In this document: in pieces, positions 42,496-51,945 of the stretch
How positions within the stretch are numbered: position 1 is the stretch's first letter
How the letters are laid out: each line of letters begins with the position of its first letter
Assembly (NCBI RefSeq): GCF_030273445.1
Contig: NZ_CP120678.1
Location: 476,401 to 540,400, forward strand
Source: Selenobaculum gibii
GTDB taxonomy: Bacteria > Bacillota > Negativicutes > ICN-92133
Direction of reading: 5' to 3'
Length of the DNA: 64,000 bases
Notes under the pieces: generated by a model
What the model was told of the DNA's origin: nothing
What the model saw: only the letters and a program-made list of their open reading frames with translations
Databases searched by the model: none
Program-made: the position numbers and the translations under genes

Positions 42496-44439
42496 ATGAG
42501 ATTCGTTGGCAAAAATAAAAAAGCATTATTAACCATGGCAATAGGATTATATCTAACGGCGCCGGTATCTGCTGCGCAGGCAAATGATGAAATCGTGCAA
42601 AGTAGAGATGTTATCGTTTCGGCTACCAGAACGCAGCAAGAAATTAAAGAAACTCCAGCGAGCGTAGAGGTAATCACGCGCGAAGATATTGAAAACCTTG
42701 GGGCAGATAGTGTAGTAAGTGCATTAAAATTAGCGGCTAACGTAGATATTACGAAAACGGGAATGACAGGGAAGAAGGTATCTATTCGCGGTATGAATAC
42801 GAGCCAAACTCTTATATTAATTGATGGACGGCGTATGGCAGGTGAAGATACGTCAGTTACGGCCAATTTTTATGAATTGGATCGGATTAATTTGACCAAT
42901 GTTGAACGAATTGAAATTGTGCGTGGACCAGTCAGCTCGCTTTACGGTTCGGATGCACTTGGCGGTGTGATCAATATTATTACGAGAAAATCAGATGCAA
43001 CGACAAGCCAACTTGGTTTATCCACAGGAAGTGAACAAAGAAATGTGGATTATCATTTAGATTTAGGAAAAAATGGGAAATGGGCCTGGAGTTTTGATAC
43101 TCGTTATAGCGATATTCTGAAACAGACCTATGCAACTGAAAACACCAACATGTTTGGTGATCGTCATTTCTTTAATATTTCAGGAACTTATGATTTGACA
43201 GAAGATAAAAAAATAGATGTGTTTTATGAGTATATGAAAGAGAATTTAGAGGAAGATTATGCTTCTGGGAACAAAGAGTATTGGGAAAATCAAAGACGTT
43301 CTTATGGCATTACTTATCGTGGTGAAAAAGCGGCGGGCGATTATGAACTTCGAATGTACTTTAATAAGTTAGAAAAAGATGATAATACATATACTTCTGC
43401 TAGGAAATTGAGTGATTTTGATGTTGCAAAATACGAAACTTTCGTTGTCGATGGCAAAAATACAACACAAATTGGCGATAATCATTTACTGACTTATGGT
43501 GGGGAATATCGTCAAACTTCTTATCGAGGGACTAGATTAGGAAATGGTGGAGATGATATCTTTAGCATTGAACGGGATGGCGTAACGAAAACTGGTTCAG
43601 AAGCAACGATTGATTATTATGCAGCATACGTACAAGATGAATGGGTGATAAATGATCGTTTATTAGTGATTCCATCCTTGCGTTATGATGATAGTGACAA
43701 ATTTGGTGATAAAGTAAGTCCGAAAATTGGCATGACGTATAAAATGAATGATAATTATCGGTTAAAAGCAAGTTATGGAACTGGATTCAAAGCCCCGAGT
43801 ATCAGTGAACTGTATATGAATATGACACGTCAAATGGGAACGATGAAAGTTACTGTAGCCGGTAATCCAGACTTACAGCCAGAAGAATCTAAAAACTTTG
43901 AATTGAGTTTAGAAGGCGAACGTGGCAATAGTTTTGGAAAATTAACTTATTTTCACAATGATGTAGATAATTTAATTGGGACAGAAACAAAAATGAGTTA
44001 TATTCCAGGTTCCGGAATGGTAGCGACAAGCAAATACGTCAATGTTAATAAAGCAAAAATTGATGGTGTCGAATTGGAATTGGGACGTCATTTAAATGAT
44101 AAATGGACGGTAAAACTGACAAGTAATTATTTAGACGCAATTGATAAAAAAGATGATTCAAGATTAGAAGATCGTGCAAAAAATCGGACAACATTACAGT
44201 TGCAATATGATGATATAGACAATAGTGGTATCCATGCAGTGATTTGGAATGAGTGGATAAATGAATATCGTTATAGTAAATCGGATTATGATTATAGTAC
44301 ATTTAATGTCAGCGTAAGTAAAAAATTCAATGACACCGTGAATGGCTATGTTGCAGTAGAAAATATCTTTGATAAAAAGATAGATGACTTAGCAATTGAC
44401 GGTAGAGTTTGGAGATGTGGAGTTCAAATGCAATTATGA
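42496..44439 (+). CDS. TonB-dependent outer-membrane receptor, likely heme
   Basis: A 647-residue receptor: signal peptide (about 1-27), a TonB box near DVIVSAT, a plug domain (about 40-155, with IRGMNTSQTLILIDGRR and RGPVSSLYGSDALGGVINIIT) and a 22-strand-type barrel. FKAP (431-434) and NPDL (457-460) correspond to the FRAP and NPNL boxes of heme receptors. The His usually found between them is missing; instead there are four Met (441, 443, 447, 450). Operon context points to heme or a heme protein as ligand. It overlaps the next gene by four bases. Confidence 0.93.
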   Translation: MRFVGKNKKALLTMAIGLYLTAPVSAAQANDEIVQSRDVIVSATRTQQEIKETPASVEVITREDIENLGADSVVSALKLAANVDITKTGMTGKKVSIRGMNTSQTLILIDGRRMAGEDTSVTANFYELDRINLTNVERIEIVRGPVSSLYGSDALGGVINIITRKSDATTSQLGLSTGSEQRNVDYHLDLGKNGKWAWSFDTRYSDILKQTYATENTNMFGDRHFFNISGTYDLTEDKKIDVFYEYMKENLEEDYASGNKEYWENQRRSYGITYRGEKAAGDYELRMYFNKLEKDDNTYTSARKLSDFDVAKYETFVVDGKNTTQIGDNHLLTYGGEYRQTSYRGTRLGNGGDDIFSIERDGVTKTGSEATIDYYAAYVQDEWVINDRLLVIPSLRYDDSDKFGDKVSPKIGMTYKMNDNYRLKASYGTGFKAPSISELYMNMTRQMGTMKVTVAGNPDLQPEESKNFELSLEGERGNSFGKLTYFHNDVDNLIGTETKMSYIPGSGMVATSKYVNVNKAKIDGVELELGRHLNDKWTVKLTSNYLDAIDKKDDSRLEDRAKNRTTLQLQYDDIDNSGIHAVIWNEWINEYRYSKSDYDYSTFNVSVSKKFNDTVNGYVAVENIFDKKIDDLAIDGRVWRCGVQMQL

Positions 44440-45314
44440 TGCGTAAATGGTTATCAGTAATTTTTATTGTGGGAGTGTTTTTTATCAGTTTACCAATGCA
44501 GGCAGAGGCAGCATTGCAAGATGGTTTTTATCAGAAAAATGGCGAACTGTTATCGGTTAAAGACGTTGCCCGTCGTTTTTCAACGTATGATGTGATTTTC
44601 TTTGGGGAATATCATGATAATACATGGATTCATGAACAAGAAAATGAATTTTTAAAAGCTTTATATAAAGAAAAGCCCAATTTAATTTTGTCGTTAGAAA
44701 TGTTTGAACGCGATGTACAGCCTTATTTAGATAAATATTTGAGAAATCAAATTTCTGAAAAAGATTTTTTAGAAAATTCACGTCCGTGGAAGAACTATTC
44801 AGAGGATTATAAACCTTGTATTGAGTTTGCAAAAAATAAACAAATTGCCGTATTGGGCGGAAATATCCCGCGCTATCTAGCCGCTGAATATGCGAAAAGT
44901 GGAACGCTATACAGCATAGAAGAAGTTAAGAAAAAGTATCTGCCATCTAAGCATATCGTGAATCATGATGTGTATTATGCTGCATTTGTTTCTTATATGA
45001 AATCGGGACAGGTTGGGATGCGACTGGATGATGCACAGATTGAAAGGTATTATCAAGCGCAATGCTTAAAAGATGATGCGATGGCGGAAAGTATAGTTGA
45101 AGCATTAAAGCAGAATAAAGGTAAAACTATTCTTCATTTACAAGGGGAGTTTCATGGGAGAAATCGACTTGGCGTAGTAGAGAAGGTACGGTTATTGAAT
45201 CCTAATTTACGTACCGGACTGATTACCTCTGTTTATGTGAGCTCAGAAGCAGAAAAAAATTTGGCAATACAAAATTTAGCAGACGGAGATATTGCACTTA
45301 TTGTTCAAAAATAA
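44436..45314 (+). CDS. ChaN-like heme-binding protein (Tiki/ChaN domain)
   Basis: A 292-residue protein with a signal peptide (about 1-26, MQAEA-A). The mature domain has the ChaN pattern: VIFFGEYHDNTWIHEQENEFLKAL, LSLEMFERDVQPYLDKYL and LHLQGEFHGRNRLGV. Campylobacter ChaN is an iron-regulated lipoprotein that binds stacked heme molecules; here there is no lipobox, so the protein may be periplasmic. It overlaps the receptor gene (ATGA) and is the last gene of the operon. Start is ATG 44436 or the next ATG at 44439. Confidence 0.9.
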   Translation: MMRKWLSVIFIVGVFFISLPMQAEAALQDGFYQKNGELLSVKDVARRFSTYDVIFFGEYHDNTWIHEQENEFLKALYKEKPNLILSLEMFERDVQPYLDKYLRNQISEKDFLENSRPWKNYSEDYKPCIEFAKNKQIAVLGGNIPRYLAAEYAKSGTLYSIEEVKKKYLPSKHIVNHDVYYAAFVSYMKSGQVGMRLDDAQIERYYQAQCLKDDAMAESIVEALKQNKGKTILHLQGEFHGRNRLGVVEKVRLLNPNLRTGLITSVYVSSEAEKNLAIQNLADGDIALIVQK

Positions 45315-45315
45315 G

Positions 45316-45351
45316 AAAAGTACCGAAGAAAATTTTCTTCGGTACTTTTTT
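45316..45351. terminator. Bidirectional intrinsic terminator ending the heme operon
   Basis: AAAAGTACCGAAGAAA and TTTCTTCGGTACTTTT form a near-perfect stem with T tails on both strands; it also ends the convergent amidohydrolase gene. Confidence 0.92.
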
Positions 45352-45367
45352 AGTGGTTGATATAAAT

Positions 45368-46528
45368 CTAGGCTTTGGCTAAATCAATAGCTGTTCGTGC
45401 CATGACTTCCATTCCGTAAAGAATTGCACGTTCATCGATATCAAATTTTGGATGATGATGTGGATAAATCATTTTATCCGTACCTGTGCCAATAAAGAAA
45501 AAAGCTCCGGGAACATGCTTTAGATAGTAAGAAAAATCTTCGCCACACATCACAGGAGGAACTTCTTCTACTTTGATTGGTGCGTGACATTTTTCTACTG
45601 CCTTAGCGATTGCTTTACTGTAGCTAGGAACATTGATAATTGCTGGATGCCCCAATAAAGTTTCAATTTTAGCAGTAGCATCATTCGCCGCACAGATTCC
45701 ACTCACAATAGCTTCAATGCGAGCGAAGATTTGTTGGCGTACATTTTCATCAAAAGAGCGAACAGTTCCCTCAAGGGTTGCCGTTTCGGGGATGATATTG
45801 AAAGCATTTCCCGCTTGGATTGAGCCAACGGAAACAACAGCAAGTTCAAGTGGATCAATCGAGCGGCTCACAATCGTATTTAAACCGAGAACGATTTGAG
45901 AGGCAATTAAGATTGGATCAACGGTTTGCTGTGGCATCGAACCGTGCCCGCCTTTCCCATGTACAGTGATTTTAAATTTATCAGGCGATGCCATGAGATT
46001 GCCATAGGTAATGCCGATTGTACCGAGCGAAATTGGCTGCCAAATATGTGCGCCGATAATCGCATCTACATTATCTAATGCACCATCTTCAATCATAGAA
46101 ACAGCACCACTGGGAAATTGCTCTTCACGAGGTTGAAAGATAAAGCGAAACGTTCCTTGAAGTTTATCACGCAGTTCGTGAATTATTTGTAAGGTGCCAA
46201 AGACAACAGCGATATGACCGTCATGACCACAAGCATGGCAAGCATTTTTATTTTTCGATTGATACGGTGTATTACATTCATCTTGGATTGGCAATGCATC
46301 AATATCAGCGCGAATCGCGATGGTTTTGCCTGAAATTTTACCTTGAATTTCGGCAATTACACCTGTAGTTCCCGCAGGGCGGCAGTTAATTTGCAGCGCT
46401 TTTAATTCAGCTAATAATTTTGCTTGGGTTTGATATTCCTCACCGCTAACTTCAGGATATTGATGAAAATGGCGACGAAGTGAAACTGCCCAAGGATGAT
46501 GTTTTTGTGTAAGTGTATAGAGATTCAT
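45368..46528 (-). CDS. M20-family amidohydrolase (N-acyl-amino-acid/hippurate hydrolase type)
   Basis: A 386-residue metallopeptidase of the M20D group. Metal-binding and catalytic segments are present: ADIDALP, NACHACGHDGH, REEQFPSGA, GAHIW and the late CGEDFSYY. Such enzymes remove acyl groups from amino acids (hippurate, N-acetyl-amino acids, indole-acetyl conjugates). Start is ATG 46528, nine bases after GAGG; the in-frame ATG at 46537 touches that site. It has its own promoter (46611-46639) and a copy of the hairpin element in its leader. Confidence 0.92.
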   Translation of the reverse strand: MNLYTLTQKHHPWAVSLRRHFHQYPEVSGEEYQTQAKLLAELKALQINCRPAGTTGVIAEIQGKISGKTIAIRADIDALPIQDECNTPYQSKNKNACHACGHDGHIAVVFGTLQIIHELRDKLQGTFRFIFQPREEQFPSGAVSMIEDGALDNVDAIIGAHIWQPISLGTIGITYGNLMASPDKFKITVHGKGGHGSMPQQTVDPILIASQIVLGLNTIVSRSIDPLELAVVSVGSIQAGNAFNIIPETATLEGTVRSFDENVRQQIFARIEAIVSGICAANDATAKIETLLGHPAIINVPSYSKAIAKAVEKCHAPIKVEEVPPVMCGEDFSYYLKHVPGAFFFIGTGTDKMIYPHHHPKFDIDERAILYGMEVMARTAIDLAKA

Positions 46529-46559
46529 AAGATACATCCTCGTAGAATAAATTTAGATT

Positions 46560-46605
46560 TGTATAGAAACGCAGCTGGAGTAAGAAATCCAACTGAATTA
46601 AGTCT
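46560..46605 (-). repeat. Recurrent hairpin element, copy C
   Basis: CAGCTGGA and TCCAACTG pair (46572-46595), with GTATAGA and TCTAC able to extend the stem. On the minus strand the element starts GACTTAATTCAG, right at the predicted transcription start, and ends about 30 bases before the amidohydrolase ATG. Confidence 0.7.
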
Positions 46606-46610
46606 ACTTT

Positions 46611-46639
46611 ATTATATAAAGAAATCATAAGGATGGCAA
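46611..46639 (-). promoter_or_regulatory. Promoter of the M20 amidohydrolase gene
   Basis: On the minus strand TTGCCA (46639-46634) and TATAAT (46616-46611) are separated by exactly 17 bases. Transcription would start near 46604, the foot of hairpin element copy C. Confidence 0.75.
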
Positions 46640-46764
46640 AATAAACTTGCGAAATATTTGTGTGCCCTCTAAAATAAGAAATATATTTTGGTAAATACTA
46701 TAAAGAATAAATAGTCTACATTGCATTTTAAATAAATGAGATGAAAGAATATAGGAGGAGAAAG

Positions 46765-47991
46765 ATGGAACAAAAGTTAGAAAAGTATGCACGCCTTGTT
46801 GTGCGCAAAGGTGTAAATATTGAGAAAAACCAGATTCTTGTGATTAATGCGCCGATTGAATGTGCAGATTTTGCCCGCAAGATTGCAAAAGAAGCTTACT
46901 TGGCTGGAGCAAGGGATGTTGTGGTCAGTTGGAATGATGAGGTATTGGGGCGGATTCGGTTTATGCATGCGCCAGAAGAAATCTTTGATGAATTTCCTGA
47001 CTGGCGCAAAGAAATGTATATCGGGTATGCACGGCAAGGCGCCGCATTTATCTCTATCGCAGCATCAGATCCGGAAATTTTAAAGGGCGTAAATCCGGAT
47101 CGTATTGCAAGAACGCAAAAAGCGAGTGGAAATGCGTTAAAAGAATATCGTGAACGCATGATGAACAATAAAAATACCTGGTGTGTTGTATCAATTCCAA
47201 CGGTTAACTGGGCGAAAAAAATGTTTCCGAAGTTGAGTGAAAGGGAAGCCATGGCGAAATTGTGGGAAGCGATTTTGGAAACGGTACGCGTTGGCGATGG
47301 AGACCCAATAGAAAGCTGGGAAAAACATTTGAATATATTGAAAAAAAATAAAGAGTTGATGAATCAATACAATTTTAAAAGTTTACATTACAAAAATTCG
47401 CTAGGAACAGATTTGACGATTGAATTACCAAAAGGACATATTTGGTTCAGTGGTTCTGAATTTACACCAGAAGGTAGAGAATTCGTTGCGAATATGCCAA
47501 CAGAGGAAGTTTATACAATGCCGAAAAAACATGGCGTAAATGGTACCGTGGTTAGTTCGAAACCGTTAAATTATCATGGAAATTTGATTGAGGAGTTCAA
47601 ATTGACGTTCAAAGACGGAAAAGTTATCGAGTATTCAGCAAAAAGAGGCCAGGAAATTTTAGAAAAGTTGTTGACTGCGGATGATAGTTCTGCTTATCTT
47701 GGCGAAGTTGCACTTGTTCCCCATGATTCACCGATTTCGAATTTGAATATTTTATTTTACAATACACTATTCGATGAAAATGCCTCTTGCCACTTAGCAT
47801 TCGGTAAAGCATATCCAGTTTGTATTGCAGGCGGCGATAAAATGAATGAATCAGAACTGGAAGCTGCTGATGTGAATGATTCGATTATTCATGAAGATTT
47901 TATGGTTGGTACGAAAGATTTAGAAATTATCGGTATTACGGAAGATGGTAAAGAAGTAGCGGTATTTAAAAATGGCAATTTTGCTTGGTGA
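46765..47991 (+). CDS. M29-family aminopeptidase (AmpS/PepS type)
   Basis: A 408-residue cytoplasmic metallo-aminopeptidase. Matches include the YARLVVRKGVNIEKNQ opening, the metal-site pattern IWFSGSEFTPEGREFVANMPTEEVYTMP, GEVALVPHDSPI, the NASCHLAFGKAYP block and the C-terminal DFMVGTKDLEI. M29 enzymes remove N-terminal residues from peptides with two metal ions. ATG 46765 follows GGAGGAG. It is divergent from the M20 amidohydrolase, with both acting on peptides or acyl amino acids. Confidence 0.94.
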   Translation: MEQKLEKYARLVVRKGVNIEKNQILVINAPIECADFARKIAKEAYLAGARDVVVSWNDEVLGRIRFMHAPEEIFDEFPDWRKEMYIGYARQGAAFISIAASDPEILKGVNPDRIARTQKASGNALKEYRERMMNNKNTWCVVSIPTVNWAKKMFPKLSEREAMAKLWEAILETVRVGDGDPIESWEKHLNILKKNKELMNQYNFKSLHYKNSLGTDLTIELPKGHIWFSGSEFTPEGREFVANMPTEEVYTMPKKHGVNGTVVSSKPLNYHGNLIEEFKLTFKDGKVIEYSAKRGQEILEKLLTADDSSAYLGEVALVPHDSPISNLNILFYNTLFDENASCHLAFGKAYPVCIAGGDKMNESELEAADVNDSIIHEDFMVGTKDLEIIGITEDGKEVAVFKNGNFAW

Positions 47992-48065
47992 GGTAGAATT
48001 AAGAATTTTTACTGAAGGTCTTGTTTATTCCATGAAACATGAAGAATAAATCAGGAGGAAAAGCT

Positions 48066-48575
48066 ATGTTAATCAGACAGGAAACAAGCAAAGATTGCAA
48101 TATGGTTTATAGTCTTGTAAAAGATGCATTTGCAACCGCAGAATACAGCGATGGAAATGAGCAGGATTTAGTTGCTGCTTTAAGAAATGGGGTGGCATTT
48201 GTACCGGAACTTTCTCTAATCGCGGAGATTGACGGCAGGATTGCAGGACATATTATGTTCACAAAAGCAAGGGTGGGAGAGGACACAGTACTTGTCTTGG
48301 CACCGTTGTCCGTGCTGCCAGAATTTCAAAAGCAGGGCATAGGTACTGCTTTAATTGAAGAAGGTCACAAAATTGCCAAGAAATTAGGATATCAGTATTC
48401 GCTGGTCTTAGGAAGTGAAAAATATTATCCGCGATTTGGTTACCGTCCAGCAGAACAGTTTGGTATTGAAGTTCCTGAGGGGATATCTTCTGCCAATTTT
48501 ATGGCAATCAACCTGCAAGATAATGTAAAGCCTATAAGTGGAACGGTAACTTATGCAAAAGAGTTTGGGATTTAA
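48066..48575 (+). CDS. GNAT-family N-acetyltransferase (YhbS-like)
   Basis: A 169-residue acetyltransferase. The acetyl-CoA loop is QKQGIGTALI, preceded by LAPLSVLPEF, and followed by VLGSEKYYPRFGYRPA, a pattern typical of the YhbS-like subgroup. Substrate unknown. ATG 48066 follows CAGGAGG; an upstream in-frame ATG at 48039 lacks a ribosome site. It ends at a terminator shared with the convergent helicase gene. Confidence 0.88.
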   Translation: MLIRQETSKDCNMVYSLVKDAFATAEYSDGNEQDLVAALRNGVAFVPELSLIAEIDGRIAGHIMFTKARVGEDTVLVLAPLSVLPEFQKQGIGTALIEEGHKIAKKLGYQYSLVLGSEKYYPRFGYRPAEQFGIEVPEGISSANFMAINLQDNVKPISGTVTYAKEFGI

Positions 48576-48585
48576 GAGTTATAGT

Positions 48586-48625
48586 AAAGCCGGATGATCA
48601 GCTTCATGTCGATCGTCCGGCTTTT
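48586..48625. terminator. Bidirectional intrinsic terminator
   Basis: AAAGCCGGATGATC and GATCGTCCGGCTTT form a GC-rich stem between the convergent GNAT and helicase genes. Confidence 0.9.
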
Positions 48626-48636
48626 GTTGTATATCG

Positions 48637-51600
48637 TTAGGTTAGATTAAATAATTCGCGTAATTCTTTTTCGTTAAGTTTGGATAAGAAATTTTCTCCC
48701 GGCTGGATGATGCTATCGATGAGCGATTTTTTCTTTTGTTGCAGGTTGAAGATTTTTTCTTCGATAGTATTTTTGGTGATTAATTTAAAGACTTGCACGG
48801 TATTATCCTGTCCTAAGCGATAGGCGCGGTCGGTTGCCTGCTCCTCAACTGAGGGATTCCACCATGGGTCGTAATGAATAACCATATCAGCGCCAATTAA
48901 ATTCAGTCCTGTGCCACCAGCTTTGAGCGAGATTAAGAATACCGACTGATCACCGCTATTAAAGGAGTTTGCCATTTGCACGCGGTCAAGTGCCGGGGTA
49001 GATCCGTCTAAGTAGTAATAGGAAATGTTGCGATTTTTTAATTCGTTTTGCAGAATCGCCAACATGCTGGTAAATTGAGAGAAAATCAAAACGCGATGAT
49101 TCCCGTTTATGGCATCGACTAACATCTCCAGCATCAATTCAAGTTTCCCACTACTGCCGTGATAATCTTCGAGGAATAAACTTGGATGACAGCAGATTTG
49201 GCGTAAGCGCGTTAAAATAGATAAAATTTTTATTCGACTTTGCTCAAAGCCATTTTTAGCAAGTTCGGCTTGAAATTCTTTTTGGGCTTGAATGAAATAG
49301 CTTTGATAAATTTTTGCTTGCTTGTCGGTCATTGTATTGATTAATTTACTTTCAATTTTTGGCGGTAATTCCGTTAATACTTTGCTTTTGATTCGGCGGA
49401 GAATAAATGGGGTAATATAACGGTTTAAATCTCGCATAACGAGAGGGTCTTGTTTTTTTACAATCGGAATTTCAAATTTTTTCTTAAAGGCACTATGTGA
49501 TAATAGATAGTCAGGCATGATGAAGTCAAAAATCGACCACAATTCAGTCAATGTGTTTTCAATCGGTGTGCCTGTGAGGGCAAAATAACCATCAGTTTGA
49601 AGATGTTTTACGGATTTTGCATTTTGTGTATTGGGGTTTTTAATATGTTGCGCTTCATCGAGAAAACAATAGTGAAAATGGCGGTTTTCGTAGTCTGTAA
49701 TATCACGTTTTAAGATATTATAGGTAGTGATAATAATATCATAATTGTTACTCTGTTTGAGTAGCTCAAGTCGTTCTGCTCGTGATCCAGTGATGACGAG
49801 TGAGGTAAGTTCTGGTGCAAATCGCTCAATTTCTTCTTGCCAATTGTAAATGAGTGAAGTCGGAGCAATCACGATGGACGGCAGTGGAGATTTTGATTTT
49901 TCCGATAAGATGAAGGTGATGACTTGCAACGTTTTCCCCAAGCCCATATCATCAGCGAGGATTCCGCCCAATTTGTAATGAGCCAAAGTTTTAAGCCATT
50001 TAAAGCCGATTTTCTGATAGTCGCGTAAGATGGCATTGAGTGATGGCGGTATAGCAATATCCAGCTTTGCCGGTTCGGTAATATCAGAAATGAGCTGATT
50101 GAATGCCTGATTACGTGATAATTTTAATCCTTCAATATCGCGCGATAAGTTGTCGAGGTAGAGCGCTTTTGCCAAGGAGAGTTTGATTGTATTGCTATTT
50201 TTAGGGACTTTTAGATTTAAGTGTTCAGCTAAATCAGCTAAATTTGCTAATTCATCATTGTCTAAATTGATAAAGGTACCATTTTTCAAACGATGGTAGC
50301 GTTTTTTTAAGCGATAGGAACGCAGCATGGAAAAAATATCTGGCAAATTTAAATCGTCTGCTTCAAATGACATTTCAAGTACATTGTCATCGCTTACACG
50401 AATGCCAGTAGAGAGATTTTCGATTCTTTTTATTGGGTTTGCTTTCATCGTGTCGCTGTAATAGATTTCGGCGCAATTGGTAAGTTCACGAATTCCATCA
50501 TTCAAGAAGTCATAAATCTGCATTTCATCTGATTGTACATAGTGATTTTTTTGTGGGGTAAATGCATATTTGGCGAATAACGCATGAATTTTATCTTCTT
50601 CTTGTTGATCGCGAATCAAAATTTTATCTCCGGTATGATTAACGATTTCTTTATTGAGAAAAGGATTAATTTCGATATCACCGTATTTGAATTTGAGATC
50701 GGCATAGAGAGAGTTTTTATCTTGATCAAGATAAATCGCAGCATTAAGCGGCAAAATATCATATTTTTTCATAATTGTATTGGAAACATCCAAAGATGCT
50801 ATTTTTTCTAATTCAGGCATAACATTTGAAAAAAAACGTGGTAGGTCTTCGGTATGAATCGGGAGTGTAATCCCGGGACTTTGTTCAAAAGCTAGTGAAA
50901 GCGGCTTTATATAGGTTGAAAACTCTTTATCAACATGATATAAAGTATCGTTTACCCACAAATAACGATAATGATGGTCTAGCGGGAGAATTGATGTTTT
51001 TCCAAGTGATAATACGGCTTTGCCGTAAGCGTTATTTTCTAATTTGATTTTTAGATTGGGTCGATCATTTAGGATGATTGTCTGTGGATACAAATATCCA
51101 TCAAAAGAAAGGTCAAACGGGGTGTTTTCCATGATTGCGAAAAATTTCTGTAAACTGGTAGGAGTTAAAAGAAAACTTTTATTCACCGCTACTTTACTGT
51201 CACTAATCGTGTACGGTGATAGACTTTGTTCATCTTCATATGCCGTTATTAAGAGATTGTAAAGTTGTGCAGAGATAGAATCGAAATTTGGCATTACAGA
51301 ATGTAAGGTGAATTTTGCGCCAAATTTAATATCTTCTTTTAGATACGCGGAAGATAGAAAATTTTTCATATTGCGAATTACATATTGTCGTTCACTGCCA
51401 ATTGTAAACTCAAGGTCAGCGGCAATTTTTTTATAGTAACGACGAATATTTAATGTTGGAATAAGATGGGCGACTTTTTCATTTTGGGGAGACTGGCGAA
51501 TGCTTTGGAAAAAATGAAAAAGCAAGTTACTAGGCTCTTGCTTCTTTACAGGCGGCTGTTTATCTAAATTACATTCTTGAATTCGCTTTAAAACAGCAAT

Positions 51601-51846
51601 GACGTGTTTACAAGCGCCAATATATTTATGGGATGCAGGACAATCACAATGATATGCGGAGATATGGTCGGCATTTTCGTTCAAAGTGATACGCACGTTA
51701 TAGATGTCAGAGCCGTAAACTAAGGCGCTAAATGTATTTTGATTGGCAGTGAAATCTTTTACATAATGATTTCGATAATAAGATAAGCCGCGACTAAACG
51801 TTTCAATGGTCGCAGCCGATTTTTTTATAAGTTCATCGGTAAGCAT
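48637..51846 (-). CDS. SNF2-family DNA helicase/ATPase with SWIM zinc finger
   Basis: A 1069-residue protein. The N-terminal SWIM finger is CDC...CKH (C67, C69, C79, H81). A long middle region resembles the bacterial SNF2-associated domain. The C-terminal half is the SNF2 motor: DDMGLGKT (about 630), DEAQHIKN (about 730), LTGTPIENTLTELWSIFDF, and in the second lobe FSQFTSML, SLKAGGTGLNLIGAD and DRAYRLGQ. It likely translocates on DNA in repair, recombination or transcription recycling (RapA-like roles are an alternative). No methylase or nuclease neighbours suggest a defence island. A hairpin-element copy lies in its leader. Confidence 0.94.
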   Translation of the reverse strand: MLTDELIKKSAATIETFSRGLSYYRNHYVKDFTANQNTFSALVYGSDIYNVRITLNENADHISAYHCDCPASHKYIGACKHVIAVLKRIQECNLDKQPPVKKQEPSNLLFHFFQSIRQSPQNEKVAHLIPTLNIRRYYKKIAADLEFTIGSERQYVIRNMKNFLSSAYLKEDIKFGAKFTLHSVMPNFDSISAQLYNLLITAYEDEQSLSPYTISDSKVAVNKSFLLTPTSLQKFFAIMENTPFDLSFDGYLYPQTIILNDRPNLKIKLENNAYGKAVLSLGKTSILPLDHHYRYLWVNDTLYHVDKEFSTYIKPLSLAFEQSPGITLPIHTEDLPRFFSNVMPELEKIASLDVSNTIMKKYDILPLNAAIYLDQDKNSLYADLKFKYGDIEINPFLNKEIVNHTGDKILIRDQQEEDKIHALFAKYAFTPQKNHYVQSDEMQIYDFLNDGIRELTNCAEIYYSDTMKANPIKRIENLSTGIRVSDDNVLEMSFEADDLNLPDIFSMLRSYRLKKRYHRLKNGTFINLDNDELANLADLAEHLNLKVPKNSNTIKLSLAKALYLDNLSRDIEGLKLSRNQAFNQLISDITEPAKLDIAIPPSLNAILRDYQKIGFKWLKTLAHYKLGGILADDMGLGKTLQVITFILSEKSKSPLPSIVIAPTSLIYNWQEEIERFAPELTSLVITGSRAERLELLKQSNNYDIIITTYNILKRDITDYENRHFHYCFLDEAQHIKNPNTQNAKSVKHLQTDGYFALTGTPIENTLTELWSIFDFIMPDYLLSHSAFKKKFEIPIVKKQDPLVMRDLNRYITPFILRRIKSKVLTELPPKIESKLINTMTDKQAKIYQSYFIQAQKEFQAELAKNGFEQSRIKILSILTRLRQICCHPSLFLEDYHGSSGKLELMLEMLVDAINGNHRVLIFSQFTSMLAILQNELKNRNISYYYLDGSTPALDRVQMANSFNSGDQSVFLISLKAGGTGLNLIGADMVIHYDPWWNPSVEEQATDRAYRLGQDNTVQVFKLITKNTIEEKIFNLQQKKKSLIDSIIQPGENFLSKLNEKELRELFNLT

Positions 51847-51896
51847 GTTTATTAACCTCGAATCTTTTTAAATCACCCAGCTAATCCCTGGATAAC

Positions 51897-51945
51897 GAGT
51901 TCTAAGATTCAGGTGAAGTTAAAATTCCATCTAAATTAAGAACTC
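51897..51945 (-). repeat. Recurrent hairpin element, copy D
   Basis: GAGTTCTAAGATTCAGGTG and its partner ending AGAACTC form the longest stem of the family, a hairpin of 49 bases with an inner TTCAGGTGAA/TTCCATCTAAA part. It ends about 50 bases before the helicase ATG on the minus strand. Confidence 0.7.

Noticed and set aside
48637-51846. Defence island around the SNF2 helicase
   Set aside because: Neighbours are a GNAT enzyme and amino acid exporters; no nuclease, methylase or other defence gene is present.
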